Of a stretch of 7,029 bases of DNA, positions 1 to 5,705 are shown piece by piece. The first letter of the stretch is position 1. The number at the start of each line of letters is the position of its first letter. The notes beneath the pieces are model-generated. The model was not told where the DNA came from and ran no database searches. It saw only the letters and a program-made list of their open reading frames with translations. Made by a program: the position numbers and the translations under genes. The DNA comes from RGIG4608 sp045631445 (GTDB lineage Bacteria; Bacillota; Clostridia; Oscillospirales; CAG-272). Location: NCBI GenBank assembly GCA_045631445.1, contig JAZQUS010000061.1, positions 1-7,029 on the forward strand, in the 5' to 3' direction.

Positions 1-151
1 CCCCTACGAAGATTGTTCGTAGCTATTTTGCTATCATACGGCTACAGTTTAACAAAGTAAATTTTAGAAAATCACTATGTAAATAGTGGTTTTCGTAGTT
101 TTGAAAATACAATACTGACCGTTGTATTTATACATAAGGTCAGGATTGGAA
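1..151. other. Non-coding, hairpin-rich intergenic DNA
   Basis: I see no credible gene here. Several short inverted repeats are visible: CTACGAA (4-10) with TTCGTAG (16-22); GTAGC (19-23) with GCTAC (41-45); an 11-bp stem 68-78/83-93 with loop GTAA and one T-G wobble; and CTGACC (115-120) with GGTCAG (138-143). A second TTCGTAG at 92-98 could also pair with 4-10, so alternative folds are possible. The stretch lies beyond the terminator of the transporter operon and may be the 3' region of a gene left of the window. Whether it is transcribed cannot be told from sequence. Confidence 0.6.
57..106 (+). repeat. Possible diverged copy of the flanking repeat (tail part)
   Basis: This segment has the same frame as the end of the right-hand repeat copy: GTAAATTTT (57-65), then a hairpin with a 4-nt loop (68-93), then GTTTTGAAA (98-106). 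In the right copy the order is GTAAATTTT (6988-6996), hairpin (6997-7020), GTTTTGAAA (7021-7029). The hairpin sequence itself differs, so only the frame and the structure are shared. The matched blocks are short and AT-rich, so chance is a real alternative. Confidence 0.3.
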
Positions 152-309
152 TTTCAAAACCGATAATTTGTTCAAAAACAAATTATCGAAAATTTACGCA
201 AACTCTACGCACACCAATCGATTGTTTTGCCGCGCTTTTTCAAAAGCGCGCGCCCAAGCGGCGCGAGCGGTTTTGATTTAACTATCTCCCCAATAAATCA
301 AAATTTGAA
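152..309 (-). repeat. Dispersed structured repeat, left copy
   Basis: This segment is an inverted copy of 6831-7029. Positions 210-262 match 6975-6923 without a mismatch (53 nt), and flanking parts match with scattered differences. Hairpins seen: 161-172/177-188 (12 bp, loop CAAA) and 231-239/242-250 nested between GCCGC (229-233) and GCGGC (258-262). TCAAAACCG (154-162) and CGGTTTTGA (268-276) could close the whole unit as a multi-branched fold. Read on the minus strand it follows the ATPase gene and its terminator, as the right copy follows its gene on the plus strand. This copy lacks a 49-nt module present in the right copy, having only 2 nt there. No transposase is nearby. It could be a MITE/REP-like element or a 3'-end RNA structure; I do not recognise a named family. 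Confidence 0.85.
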
Positions 310-323
310 GCAATAATTCAAAC

Positions 324-357
324 AAAAAAACTCACCTGAATGCAGGTGAGTTTTTTT
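324..357 (-). terminator. Intrinsic terminator of the transporter operon
   Basis: A perfect 9-bp stem ACTCACCTG (330-338) / CAGGTGAGT (343-351) with a 4-nt loop is flanked by A7 on one side and T7 on the other. On the minus strand it begins a few bases after the ATPase stop codon and ends in a run of T. The symmetric A/T flanks mean it could also stop transcription arriving on the plus strand. Confidence 0.93.
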
Positions 358-360
358 GTA

Positions 361-1155
361 TTAAGCAAGCATAGTTCTATCGTTAGCAAATTCCTTGCCG
401 CTTGCTTTATTGAACAAACCAAGTAGGTCTTCAACTGTGAGGTTTTTCTTTTCTTCACCTGAAACGTCAACGATAATCTTGCCCTCGTGCATCATAATAA
501 GGCGGTTGCCGTGTTTGATAGCATCTCTCATATTATGTGTAATCATAAGGGTTGTAAGATGATTTTCAGTTACGATATTTTCTGTAATTTCAAGTACCTT
601 TTCTGCGGTTTTGGGGTCAAGAGCCGCGGTATGCTCGTCAAGAAGCAGGAGCTTTGGCTCTGCCATTGCCGCCATAAGAAGTGTTACCGCCTGTCTTTGT
701 CCACCCGAAAGAAGTCCAACCTTACTTGTCATTCTATCCTCAAGACCAAGTCCCAAGGTTGAGAGAAGTTGACGGTATTCCTCTTTTTCAGACTTTGTAA
801 TTCCCCAACCGAGTCCGCGTACCTTTCCTCTGCGTTTAGCAAGAGCGAGATTTTCCTGAATTTCCATATCTGCGGCAGTTCCCATCATAGGATCTTGAAA
901 AACTCTGCCGAGATATTTTGCGCGTTTGTGTTCAGGTGTATGTGTTACGTCATTGCCGTCGATCAATATTTCACCGCAATCAACCTGCCAAGTTCCACAA
1001 ATTGCATTAAGAAGCGTAGATTTACCCGCACCGTTACCACCGATAACGGTTACGAAATCACCGTCATTAAGTGTGAGAGAAACATCGCGAAGCGCTTTTT
1101 TCTCATTAATTGTACCCACATTGAAGGTTTTGGAAATATTCTTAATCTCAAGCAT
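361..1155 (-). CDS. ABC transporter ATP-binding protein (TrpZ/COG1101-type)
   Basis: This is the cytoplasmic ATPase that powers the importer encoded with it. All nucleotide-binding motifs are intact: Walker A GGNGAGKST (residues 39-47), Q-loop Q87, signature LSGGQRQ (149-155), Walker B LLLLDE (169-174, catalytic E174), D-loop ALDP (178-181) and switch H207. The sequence DEHTAALDP, with His after the catalytic Glu, is what I recall as typical of this amino acid importer subfamily (COG1101). At 264 residues it is full length for a single ATPase domain. An AGGAGG ribosome binding site (1165-1170, minus strand) supports this start. The start overlaps the permease gene by 8 nt, so translation is probably coupled. 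It is the last gene of the T-box-controlled operon. The ATPase assignment is certain; the substrate comes only from the operon context. Confidence 0.95.
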   Translation of the reverse strand: MLEIKNISKTFNVGTINEKKALRDVSLTLNDGDFVTVIGGNGAGKSTLLNAICGTWQVDCGEILIDGNDVTHTPEHKRAKYLGRVFQDPMMGTAADMEIQENLALAKRRGKVRGLGWGITKSEKEEYRQLLSTLGLGLEDRMTSKVGLLSGGQRQAVTLLMAAMAEPKLLLLDEHTAALDPKTAEKVLEITENIVTENHLTTLMITHNMRDAIKHGNRLIMMHEGKIIVDVSGEEKKNLTVEDLLGLFNKASGKEFANDRTMLA

Positions 1156-2062
1156 TTCCCCCTACCTCCTTTGTGTTTTTCTTTGTATGAATTTTAGTCA
1201 ATATTTTGTTTTTAAGGTTTGGAGCACCAAGGAAGATTGCAACTACCGCCGCCGAGAGCATCTTGAGAAGGTCTGTATCAAGTCCCAAGAATACGATAAC
1301 CTGATATACGATGTAGTAAATAACACCACCTGCAAGCGCACCGCAAAGACGAACCGCAAAGTTGCGAGCAATCTTTGAGAAAAATACTTCACCAATAACT
1401 ATAGCTGCAAGACCGATAACGATTGCTCCACGACCCATATTGATGTCGCAGAATCCCTGATACTGTGCCAAAAGCGCGCCTGCAAGAGCAACGAGTGCAT
1501 TGGAAATAACAAGTCCCAACACTTTATTAAGATTTGTATTAATACCTTGCGCACGGCTCATATTGATATTACAACCCGTTGCACGAATTGAACAACCAAG
1601 CGCTGTTCCGAAGAACCAATAAAGCAAGCCGATTATTGCCGCTGCAACAAGCACAAGAGTAATTATCGCATCAGTTGTGTCCATCTGTGTAAGTATAACG
1701 GGAAAATTTCTTGCCGAAAGAGGTCTATTTGCCTGTCCCATAATTTTAAGGTTTACACTCCAAAGCGCAAGCTGAGTAAGAATACCCGACAAAATTGCGG
1801 GGATGTCAAGCACTGTATGCAAAAGTCCTGTTACAAGTCCACAAAGACCGCCAGCTATCATTGCACAAAGCATAGCCACCCACGGATTTGCTCCGTTTAT
1901 CATCATCATAGTGCAAACCGCCGCGCCTGTACAGATTGAACCGTCAACAGTAAGGTCGGATATTGCAAGTATTTTATAAGTAATATAAACGCCTATTGCC
2001 ATTATACCCCAGATAAGTCCCAAGGATATTGCGCCCGGAAGCGCTCCAAATAATTGTTGCAT
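1148..2062 (-). CDS. ABC transporter permease (TrpY/COG4120-type)
   Basis: This 304-residue integral membrane protein forms the import channel. It is strongly hydrophobic, with about eight or nine likely membrane segments, for example residues near 5-30, 49-75, 88-110, 132-152, 180-202, 210-230, 238-262 and 265-280. The cytoplasmic C-terminus is rich in Lys and Thr. The short charged loop holding SCSIRATG-like sequence (about residues 154-162) resembles the coupling region of branched-chain/aromatic amino acid type permeases; this is inference from general resemblance. The start has a modest AAAGGAA-like ribosome binding site (about 2070-2077) and lies 18 nt after the substrate-binding protein stop codon. 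Its end overlaps the ATPase start. It belongs to one transcript with its neighbours and has no promoter of its own that I can see. Confidence 0.93.
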   Translation of the reverse strand: MQQLFGALPGAISLGLIWGIMAIGVYITYKILAISDLTVDGSICTGAAVCTMMMINGANPWVAMLCAMIAGGLCGLVTGLLHTVLDIPAILSGILTQLALWSVNLKIMGQANRPLSARNFPVILTQMDTTDAIITLVLVAAAIIGLLYWFFGTALGCSIRATGCNINMSRAQGINTNLNKVLGLVISNALVALAGALLAQYQGFCDINMGRGAIVIGLAAIVIGEVFFSKIARNFAVRLCGALAGGVIYYIVYQVIVFLGLDTDLLKMLSAAVVAIFLGAPNLKNKILTKIHTKKNTKEVGGNA

Positions 2063-2080
2063 AAAAAATTCCTTTGATAA

Positions 2081-3034
2081 TTATTTCATTTCTTCGTAAC
2101 CCGCAGGAACTGTAAGTCCTAAAAGATCACACATTTCTTTATTATATTTCTTTGTTGCAGGAGCATATTCAACGGGCATTGTAGAAACGTCTGCTTCACC
2201 CTTAAGAATCTTCGCCGCCATCTTACCTGTTGCTACACCAAGGTCATAGTAGCTGATTGTAAGAGACGCAACACCGCAAACCTTTGCAGGATTTTCTTCA
2301 CCTGTAAACACGGGAATTCTCTTTTCACGAACGATATTACCGATTGTTTCTGCACAAGAAGCTGCTGTATTATCAGTAGGAATGTAAAGCGCATCGCATT
2401 CGCTACAAGCCGCAGTCACAACTGCAGAAATGTCGTTGGAGTCGGAAAATGCAAATTCTTTAACTGTAACGCCCCTTGCTTCAAGGAATTTTTTCATTTC
2501 TGCAACCTGATATGCAGAGTTTGCTTCTGCAGAACAGTAAAGAATACCAACTTTTTCAACGTCGGGCATAAATTCAAGAATCATATCTGCCTGCTTATCA
2601 AGAGGAGCAAGGTCACTTGTACCCGATACGTTACCGCCAACTACACCATTTGTAAGAGTTGTTCCAAGTGCTACGCCATATTCTGTAATGGATGTACCAA
2701 GAATCGGGATTGTACTTGTCGCATTATATGCCGCCTGAAGCGCGGGTGTTGCATTTGCCATAATAAGATTAACCTTTTTGCTCACAAAACCACCAACGAT
2801 TGTATTACATACGTTTGTATCACCAGATGCATTTTGAAGATCAAATTCAACATCGTCGCCAAGTTCTGCCTTAAGAGCATCGATAAACCCTTGAGTTGCT
2901 TGGTCAAGCGCGGGATGTTGAACAAGTTGGCAAATACCAACAGTATATTTAGCGCCTTGATTACACATAACAAGTGCCAAACAAGAAACCAACACGATTG
3001 CTGCTACCAAAATAATAGCGATTTTCTTTTTCAT
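2081..3034 (-). CDS. ABC transporter substrate-binding lipoprotein (PF04392/TrpX-type)
   Basis: This 317-residue protein catches the substrate outside the membrane and delivers it to the permease. It starts with a Lys-rich stretch and a hydrophobic signal. LVSC (Cys18) fits a lipobox; Cys24 (LVMC) is the alternative and lies where the mature chain would more naturally begin. The rest fits the two-lobed ABC_sub_bind family (PF04392, COG2984): the opening strand YTVGICQLVQHPALDQ, an ANATPALQAA segment, a VGILY strand and the second lobe beginning near VKEFAFSD. The family is linked to aromatic amino acids, chiefly tryptophan, through T-box control. The start has a strong AGGAGG site (3043-3048). 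A small perfect hairpin, GTCGC-TTA-GCGAC (3049-3061), lies directly upstream of that site. It is the first gene of the operon. The leader here points to tyrosine rather than tryptophan. Confidence 0.93.
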   Translation of the reverse strand: MKKKIAIILVAAIVLVSCLALVMCNQGAKYTVGICQLVQHPALDQATQGFIDALKAELGDDVEFDLQNASGDTNVCNTIVGGFVSKKVNLIMANATPALQAAYNATSTIPILGTSITEYGVALGTTLTNGVVGGNVSGTSDLAPLDKQADMILEFMPDVEKVGILYCSAEANSAYQVAEMKKFLEARGVTVKEFAFSDSNDISAVVTAACSECDALYIPTDNTAASCAETIGNIVREKRIPVFTGEENPAKVCGVASLTISYYDLGVATGKMAAKILKGEADVSTMPVEYAPATKKYNKEMCDLLGLTVPAGYEEMK

Positions 3035-3085
3035 AATTTTTTCCTCCTGTCGCTTAGCGACTACAAAATATTTGTTGAGAGCAAC

Positions 3086-3116
3086 AAAAAGCCCTCCATC
3101 CGTATAGGATGCAGGG
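3086..3116 (-). terminator. T-box regulated terminator
   Basis: CCCTGCATCC (3116-3107) pairs with GGATGGAGGG on the minus strand, with one G-G mismatch and loop TATAC. A run of T (3090-3086) follows. Its position just after the T-box sequence is the standard one for the terminator that competes with the tRNA-stabilised antiterminator. It would stop transcription of the importer genes when the tRNA is charged. Confidence 0.9.
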
Positions 3117-3355
3117 ACGAAAAGACCGTGTTACCACTCTGCTTCAGTTAAACCTCGCGATTTAACTCTTACCGACTTCTATCAAAGTCTACGCTCGTAA
3201 CGGGAGCCACCGTTGTGCCTACTCTCATAAGGATTTCAACACACAACTTGCAAAATGTACGCCACAAAGCTACTGATTTACGGCTCGCACCAACCGCCGA
3301 TTCTCTGAAAACATTTCACTCTGTACTCTTTTTGCTCAAACGTCTTTTTCTTATT
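3086..3355 (-). promoter_or_regulatory. T-box riboswitch leader, probably tRNA-Tyr responsive
   Basis: A T-box RNA reads uncharged tRNA and lets transcription pass a terminator. Visible on the minus strand: AGTA of the specifier loop (3327-3324); the AGAGA element and the GGTTGGTGCGAGCCG apical region; a stem-II region with AGTAGG and CCCGTTA; a GTTAAA/TTTAAC hairpin (3166-3147); the T-box AGAGTGGTAACACGGTC (3140-3124); and then the terminator. A lower stem-I helix GCAAAA (3335-3330) / TTTTGC (3255-3250) places TAC (3259-3257) followed by A as the specifier, as in other T-boxes. TGG (3264-3262) is close by but is followed by C. The bulge reads UGGU, which pairs with a tRNA ending ACCA; known bacterial tRNA-Tyr has A73, while tRNA-Trp has G73. 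The GAAC usually seen before the specifier is not present, so the codon call is less sure than the T-box call. Confidence 0.93.
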
Positions 3356-3361
3356 GACTGT

Positions 3362-3390
3362 ATTATAGCACCATTTTTTTCACTTGTCAA
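3362..3390 (-). promoter_or_regulatory. Consensus sigma-A promoter of the T-box/transporter operon
   Basis: On the minus strand TTGACA (3390-3385) and TATAAT (3367-3362) are both perfect and are separated by exactly 17 nt. Transcription should start near 3355, immediately before the T-box stem I. Such a strong promoter fits control by attenuation rather than by initiation. Confidence 0.93.
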
Positions 3391-3462
3391 TAGGTTTTTT
3401 AAAAAAATATAAAAAAATTATTATTGTTAATATTTTGAAACCCAAACATCAATATCAACAAA

Positions 3463-3488
3463 ATCCCCACTCCAAATAGAGTGGGGAT
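3463..3488 (-). terminator. Intrinsic terminator of the lipoprotein gene
   Basis: A perfect 10-bp stem ATCCCCACTC (3463-3472) / GAGTGGGGAT (3479-3488) with a 6-nt loop lies 18 nt past the lipoprotein stop codon. On the minus strand it is followed by a short T-rich tail (TTTTG), which is weaker than usual. Between it and the T-box promoter (3391-3462) there is only AT-rich DNA. Confidence 0.8.
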
Positions 3489-3506
3489 AAATGTTATTCA
3501 ACTAAA

Positions 3507-4562
3507 TTATTCAGCAGGAACCTCTGCAGGTGCACCAACTACTACTTCAACCTTGAAGTGATAGTTTGTATTATCAACGTTACCAATAATATAGGTACCT
3601 GCTTCAACTGTGAACGTTGAAATGTATGCACTATTCTTTACGGATGCTTCTTCGCTCTTAACAATCAAATTGCCGTCCATATCATACAAGCCAACCTGTC
3701 TACCATCGCCGCCAGCTGCCCACCAAATAGTGATTGTTGTAGCATCAGTTGTTGTGATAACGATACCGTTCTTAATCATATCGGGGTTATCTTCAGAGTT
3801 GATTTCTGTCTTTCCACCGTAGTTCATTCTTGATGTACCGTAGTAATCATCTGCAAATGTCTTCTTCTGACCGTCGTCGGTTCTATACTTATTGCTAAGG
3901 TGACATTCAAACACACCACCAACAACCTTTACTTCACCGTCAGCGAGAGAATACTGTGCAATACCGGAAAGTGCAGTTGCTTCAAGAGTATATGTGCCTG
4001 CGCCCATAACGTTTACTTCGTCATAAGTGAATGTGCCTTCACAAACAGAGCATGTACCAACTGTAGAGCCTGCAGCTTCAGCTGTGGGAAGTGTTGTTAC
4101 GTAAGCAATTTTATGAGCAACCATTGCAACCTCACTTTGTGCAACGAGAACCTCGTTACAAGCGGAGCAATGCTTACCTGCTGTCAAACCTGTAGCTACG
4201 CAAGTAGGATCAACTGCTTCATCAACTACTTCTGTGTGACCAGGAGCTGTAATTGTTTCCTGAGCAATCGCGTAGTCACATCTTGCACAATGTTCGCCTG
4301 CTGTGAGACCGTCTTCTGTACATGTAACTGCTTTTGCTTCGTCAACTACGATTTCGTGTCCCTTGGGTTCACCTTCCGTTTCACCGCAAAGAACGCAAGT
4401 TTTTGCTGTTTCGCAAGTAGCAGCAGTCCACATGTGTTCACATGGTGGTGTTGTGGGTTCTGTGGGTGTTGTTGATTCAATGGGCTGATTACAAGCCGCA
4501 AGTAACGCAACTACAAGAGCCACAGTCATAATGATACCGAGTGTTTTGATAATCTTTTTCAT
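3507..4562 (-). CDS. Secreted lipoprotein with Cys/His repeats and a beta-rich C-terminal domain
   Basis: This 351-residue protein has a clear lipoprotein signal (hydrophobic core 8-20, lipobox LAAC, Cys24) and a Thr/Pro/Glu linker (about 28-40). Next come four units of about 40 residues: C50-x5-C56-x2-C59 with H69; C81-x10-C92-x2-C95 with H109; C121-x10-C132-x2-C135 with H150; and a reduced unit with only C171-x2-C174. Units 2 and 3 share GLTAG-(E/K)-HC-xx-C. After about residue 187 there is a beta-rich region ending GTYIIGNVDNTNYHFKVEV, which resembles glycan-binding accessory domains of secreted clostridial enzymes. No catalytic domain is seen. CxxC plus His suggests metal binding or disulfides, but this is inference. 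The ribosome binding site is AAAGGAGA-like just upstream of 4562. It has its own promoter and terminator. Function is unknown; adhesion or surface glycan binding is a guess. Confidence 0.88.
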   Translation of the reverse strand: MKKIIKTLGIIMTVALVVALLAACNQPIESTTPTEPTTPPCEHMWTAATCETAKTCVLCGETEGEPKGHEIVVDEAKAVTCTEDGLTAGEHCARCDYAIAQETITAPGHTEVVDEAVDPTCVATGLTAGKHCSACNEVLVAQSEVAMVAHKIAYVTTLPTAEAAGSTVGTCSVCEGTFTYDEVNVMGAGTYTLEATALSGIAQYSLADGEVKVVGGVFECHLSNKYRTDDGQKKTFADDYYGTSRMNYGGKTEINSEDNPDMIKNGIVITTTDATTITIWWAAGGDGRQVGLYDMDGNLIVKSEEASVKNSAYISTFTVEAGTYIIGNVDNTNYHFKVEVVVGAPAEVPAE

Positions 4563-4630
4563 AATTATCTCCTTTCAAATTTCCATAATTAATAAGACCG
4601 CAATTCTGCGCGCAATATTATTACATTATA

Positions 4631-4659
4631 ATTATAATTGAACTGAGCAGCTTTGTCAA
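4631..4659 (-). promoter_or_regulatory. Consensus sigma-A promoter of the lipoprotein gene
   Basis: On the minus strand TTGACA (4659-4654) and TATAAT (4636-4631) are perfect and 17 nt apart. A second TATAAT-like hexamer overlaps just downstream (4630-4625). The leader to the start codon is about 60 nt and shows no obvious riboswitch. The gene is probably strongly and constitutively expressed in vegetative cells. Confidence 0.9.
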
Positions 4660-4663
4660 TGAA

Positions 4664-4695
4664 AAATTGCCATTTTTCGTTAAAAATGGCAATTT
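4664..4695 (-). terminator. Intrinsic terminator after spoIIR
   Basis: A perfect 14-bp inverted repeat (4664-4677 with 4682-4695, 4-nt loop) contains the core GCCATTTTT/AAAAATGGC. On the minus strand it ends in an AATTTTTC tail, so it should stop transcripts coming from spoIIR. It ends only 4 nt before the -35 box of the lipoprotein promoter, cleanly separating the two units. The A/T flanks would also let it act on the other strand. Confidence 0.85.
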
Positions 4696-4762
4696 ATCTA
4701 TTTTAATATTATGAATATTGTTTATTTTGAACAAAATATATTCTCCCGCAAGGCATCAATCT

Positions 4763-5374
4763 TTATTTTCCAATGTTCTTTACGGTCTCTAAAATCTTAA
4801 AACGCAAATAGTAAGTCATATCTTCACTTTCAGTAATAATTTTATATTGGTCAGAGTTGAGCCCAACAGCAATAAACGCTTCCTCGTTCTCCGCTTTTTC
4901 ACTTGCCGCGGACAAGCAGAGTGGCGGAAACAGCACGCACCACCAATTTTGCCCCTCTGCTTCACCAATCAAAACGCGTAAGCTGACGTACTCTCCCGAT
5001 GGAAAACTCATAGCTTCATAATTTCGCGTAGGATAATCTTCAAGTGTCAACGTCACTTCAACATTATATTCGTAGCCCTGCTCTACAACTATTATTTCTG
5101 CTTCTTTTTCAATGTTTTCAAGTTCTCCCTGCAAGATTTCAATTGCTTCTTCCTTGGTTTTACTATCGATAACAAGCGGTGAAACATAGGACAAAATCGC
5201 ATCTCTAACCTTCAATTTGAGTGTCTGATCCTCCTCGGAATCGGAATTTGCAAGAACGTGAAGACGCACAACACTCTCATATATTTTTTCTTCTCCATGA
5301 ATCGGCAAAATATTACAAATTGCCAAACAAAGCACTAAAACGCAACACAAAACTAATATTTTTTGAAATTTCAT
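4763..5374 (-). CDS. spoIIR: Stage II sporulation protein R (SpoIIR)
   Basis: SpoIIR is made in the forespore, secreted into the space between the two sporulation membranes, and triggers the protease SpoIIGA to process pro-sigma-E in the mother cell. This 203-residue protein has a signal-like hydrophobic N-terminus (about 5-25). It then has the family hallmarks VRLHVLANSDSEEDQTLKLK (37-56) followed by VRDAIL, YPTRNYE (114-120), FPSGEY, LRVLIGE (132-138) and GQNWWCVLFPPLC (141-153). Length is normal for the clostridial family. The start has an AAGGAGA ribosome binding site (5381-5387, minus strand). Upstream is a sigma-F-like promoter, as expected for a forespore gene, and a terminator follows. 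This gene marks the host as an endospore former or a close descendant of one. Confidence 0.97.
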   Translation of the reverse strand: MKFQKILVLCCVLVLCLAICNILPIHGEEKIYESVVRLHVLANSDSEEDQTLKLKVRDAILSYVSPLVIDSKTKEEAIEILQGELENIEKEAEIIVVEQGYEYNVEVTLTLEDYPTRNYEAMSFPSGEYVSLRVLIGEAEGQNWWCVLFPPLCLSAASEKAENEEAFIAVGLNSDQYKIITESEDMTYYLRFKILETVKNIGK

Positions 5375-5400
5375 AATCTTTCTCCTTTATTTTGATGTTT

Positions 5401-5430
5401 TAGTATTCCCTTTTATTTAGTCCTTTATTC
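5401..5430 (-). promoter_or_regulatory. Sigma-F-like forespore promoter of spoIIR
   Basis: On the minus strand GGGAATACTA (5410-5401) fits every position of the sigma-F -10 consensus GGnrAnAnTw. GAATA (5430-5426) fits four of five positions of the -35 GywTA, and the gap is 15 nt. In Bacillus subtilis spoIIR is a sigma-F gene, so position and identity agree. The consensus is quoted from memory of B. subtilis work. Confidence 0.75.
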
Positions 5431-5446
5431 ATTTTTTTCATATACT
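5417..5446 (+). promoter_or_regulatory. Weak candidate promoter for the DUF3343/desulfurase operon
   Basis: TATACT (5441-5446) is a fair -10 box about 25 nt before the start codon. A poor -35 (TTAGTC, 5417-5422) lies 18 nt upstream. No better promoter is visible in the 97-nt divergent gap. It overlaps the proposed sigma-F promoter on the other strand, so the two could interfere. Confidence 0.3.
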
Positions 5447-5471
5447 ATTAAAAAAACTTGGAGAAAAAATA

Positions 5472-5705
5472 ATGAACACCTGCATTGCAACAATATCATC
5501 ATTAAATTTATCAATAAAAGCCCAAAAAGCACTTGCAAACGAGAAAATATATAGCAAAATAGTATCTCTCGACCCCAAACTCACCAAAAAAGGTTGCGCT
5601 TACGGAATAGAATTTGCCTGTTCAGAAGAACGCACAGTTCGAACAATTTTGCATCGCGCGGGAATTTTCCCATCACAATTTATTCAAAAAATCTATGAAA
5701 AATAA
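5472..5705 (+). CDS. DUF3343 family small protein (putative S/Se carrier-like)
   Basis: This 77-residue soluble protein has the general shape of DUF3343 (PF11823), a family annotated as putative Se/S carrier-like. The pattern LDPKLTKKGCAYGIEF (residues 33-48), with Cys42 just before a Tyr-Gly-Ile strand, matches the conserved Pro...Gly-Cys...Gly segment of that family as I remember it. A second Cys is at 50. An alpha-helix-like stretch with Ala/Lys (15-25) precedes it. The start has GGAG (5460-5463) at good spacing. Its last 11 nt overlap the next gene, a desulfurase-like enzyme, which suggests that it accepts sulfur or selenium on Cys42 from that enzyme. This role is inference; the domain's biochemistry is not settled. 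It is full length for the family. Confidence 0.82.
   Translation: MNTCIATISSLNLSIKAQKALANEKIYSKIVSLDPKLTKKGCAYGIEFACSEERTVRTILHRAGIFPSQFIQKIYEK

Noticed and set aside
154..276. CRISPR array or tRNA-like gene in the left repeat region
   Set aside because: There are no regularly spaced direct repeats with unique spacers, and the folds do not show a cloverleaf or a CCA-bearing acceptor stem.
487..1378. Plus-strand reading frames opposite the ATPase and permease genes
   Set aside because: They are shadows of genes whose motifs are intact on the minus strand, and they show no recognisable domain.
3049..3061. GTCGC-TTA-GCGAC hairpin as a ribosome-site regulator
   Set aside because: It is a perfect but very short 5-bp stem beside, not covering, the AGGAGG site. 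With a T-box already controlling the operon there is no need for a second switch and no further support for one.
3900..4475. Long plus-strand reading frame rich in Cys (191 residues)
   Set aside because: It is the antisense shadow of the repeat-rich lipoprotein gene; its Cys-rich, low-complexity translation reflects the complementary codons. No ribosome binding site or promoter supports it.
5614..5694. Upstream start for the desulfurase gene
   Set aside because: The extra 27 residues overlap the DUF3343 gene in another frame and have no family likeness. The normal protein opening (YYLDNAATS) begins right after ATG 5695.
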